Shown piece after piece: positions 12,640 to 12,861 of a stretch of DNA of 12,861 bases. The stretch spans positions 1 through 12,861 of the forward strand of contig DASYAI010000035.1 of assembly GCA_036501425.1 (NCBI GenBank), written 5' to 3'. A program made the translations under genes and the position numbers. This DNA comes from DATKRB01 sp036501425. Its GTDB lineage: Bacteria; Actinomycetota; Acidimicrobiia; Acidimicrobiales; RAAP-2. Every line of letters begins with the position of its first letter. Positions within the stretch are counted from its first letter, which is position 1. Under the pieces are notes generated by a model. That model was given only the letters and a program-made list of their open reading frames with translations, had not been told where the DNA came from and did not search any database.

Positions 12640-12792
12640 GCGAGGTCCTGGCGAATCCACCTACCTCAACAGGTCGCCGATCACCTTTCGCCGGAACTCC
12701 TCGTTGGCGGCGAAGCCCACAGAGGGGAGAAACGTGCACCGGCGGAAGGTGCAGTTCTGGAGCCCGATCGGCCCGAAGACCCGCTGGGGCGG
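12640..12792. repeat. Right copy of the 153-bp direct repeat
   Basis: It matches 11517-11669 at an offset of 1123 bp with eight mismatches. Here the repeat is part of an intact gene end, so this copy is probably the original. Confidence 0.92.
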
Positions 12793-12861
12793 GAGCAGCC
12801 AGACGAACTGCTCGACCGGCCCGGGCAGGGTGCACTCCTCGATGCTGACCGGCCCGATGGG
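12661..12861 (-). CDS. C-terminal part of an unrecognised cysteine-containing protein (start outside window)
   Basis: The minus-strand frame is open from the window edge to TAG 12663-12661, giving 66 residues. It contains SIEECTLPGPV and IGLQNCTFRRCTF, spaced Cys-Thr-Leu/Phe units that resemble rungs of a pentapeptide-repeat or right-handed beta-helix protein, then VGFAANEEFRRKVIGDLLR. I do not know the family; the C-terminal helix is probably a cap. Its 3' end is duplicated at 11517-11669. The excisionase-like gene follows on the same strand. Confidence 0.65.
   Translation of the reverse strand, partial: PIGPVSIEECTLPGPVEQFVWLLPPQRVFGPIGLQNCTFRRCTFLPSVGFAANEEFRRKVIGDLLR

Noticed and set aside
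11517..12792. Insertion sequence with 153-bp terminal repeats
   Set aside because: No transposase or integrase is between the repeats, and the repeats are direct copies of a gene end rather than inverted termini.

Overview
The window is very GC-rich DNA with dense genes on both strands and strong third-position G/C bias. The gene set fits an actinobacterium, perhaps of the Acidimicrobiia type: a PAC2-family protein, a coiled-coil zinc-ribbon protein beside a histidine phosphatase, CydD/CydC as separate coupled genes, and many start codons that follow a -10 hexamer directly, as leaderless mRNAs do. The lineage is inferred; there is no rRNA to test it.

Layout. 1-67: tail of an unrecognised gene. 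192-1022 (-): endonuclease/exonuclease/phosphatase-family protein. 1175-3297 (+): compact run of a NUDIX hydrolase, a coiled-coil zinc-ribbon protein (start overlaps the NUDIX stop) and a histidine phosphatase. 3305-6978 (-): cydD-cydC, coupled by a 4-base GTGA overlap; the 3' end of cydD carries a 15-bp in-frame minisatellite. 7038-7682 (+), divergent from cydD: a CADD-family dimetal protein keeping the metal ligands, Tyr and Lys of the self-sacrificing p-aminobenzoate synthase. 7725-8102 (-): small unrecognised protein. 8103-8685: protein-free gap with a strong candidate for a ~100-nt minus-strand structured RNA, having its own promoter, a stem-loop with an eight-cytosine loop and a terminator. 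8686-10141 (+): PAC2-family protein and a small SAM methyltransferase. 10182-11501 (-): alpha/beta hydrolase and NIPSNAP-family protein.

11517-12861 is accessory DNA. Two 153-bp direct repeats (about 95% identical by hand count) bracket an AbrB-type antitoxin, a RelE-like toxin and an excisionase-like helix-turn-helix gene. The right repeat is the 3' end of a cysteine-containing unknown gene that runs off the window; the left repeat is an orphan copy of that 3' end. This looks like an insertion or recombination scar.

The most interesting points are the C8-loop RNA with its inverted repeat upstream, the repeat-bracketed toxin-antitoxin/HTH cassette, the CADD-type enzyme divergent from cydDC, and the recurring leaderless start architecture.
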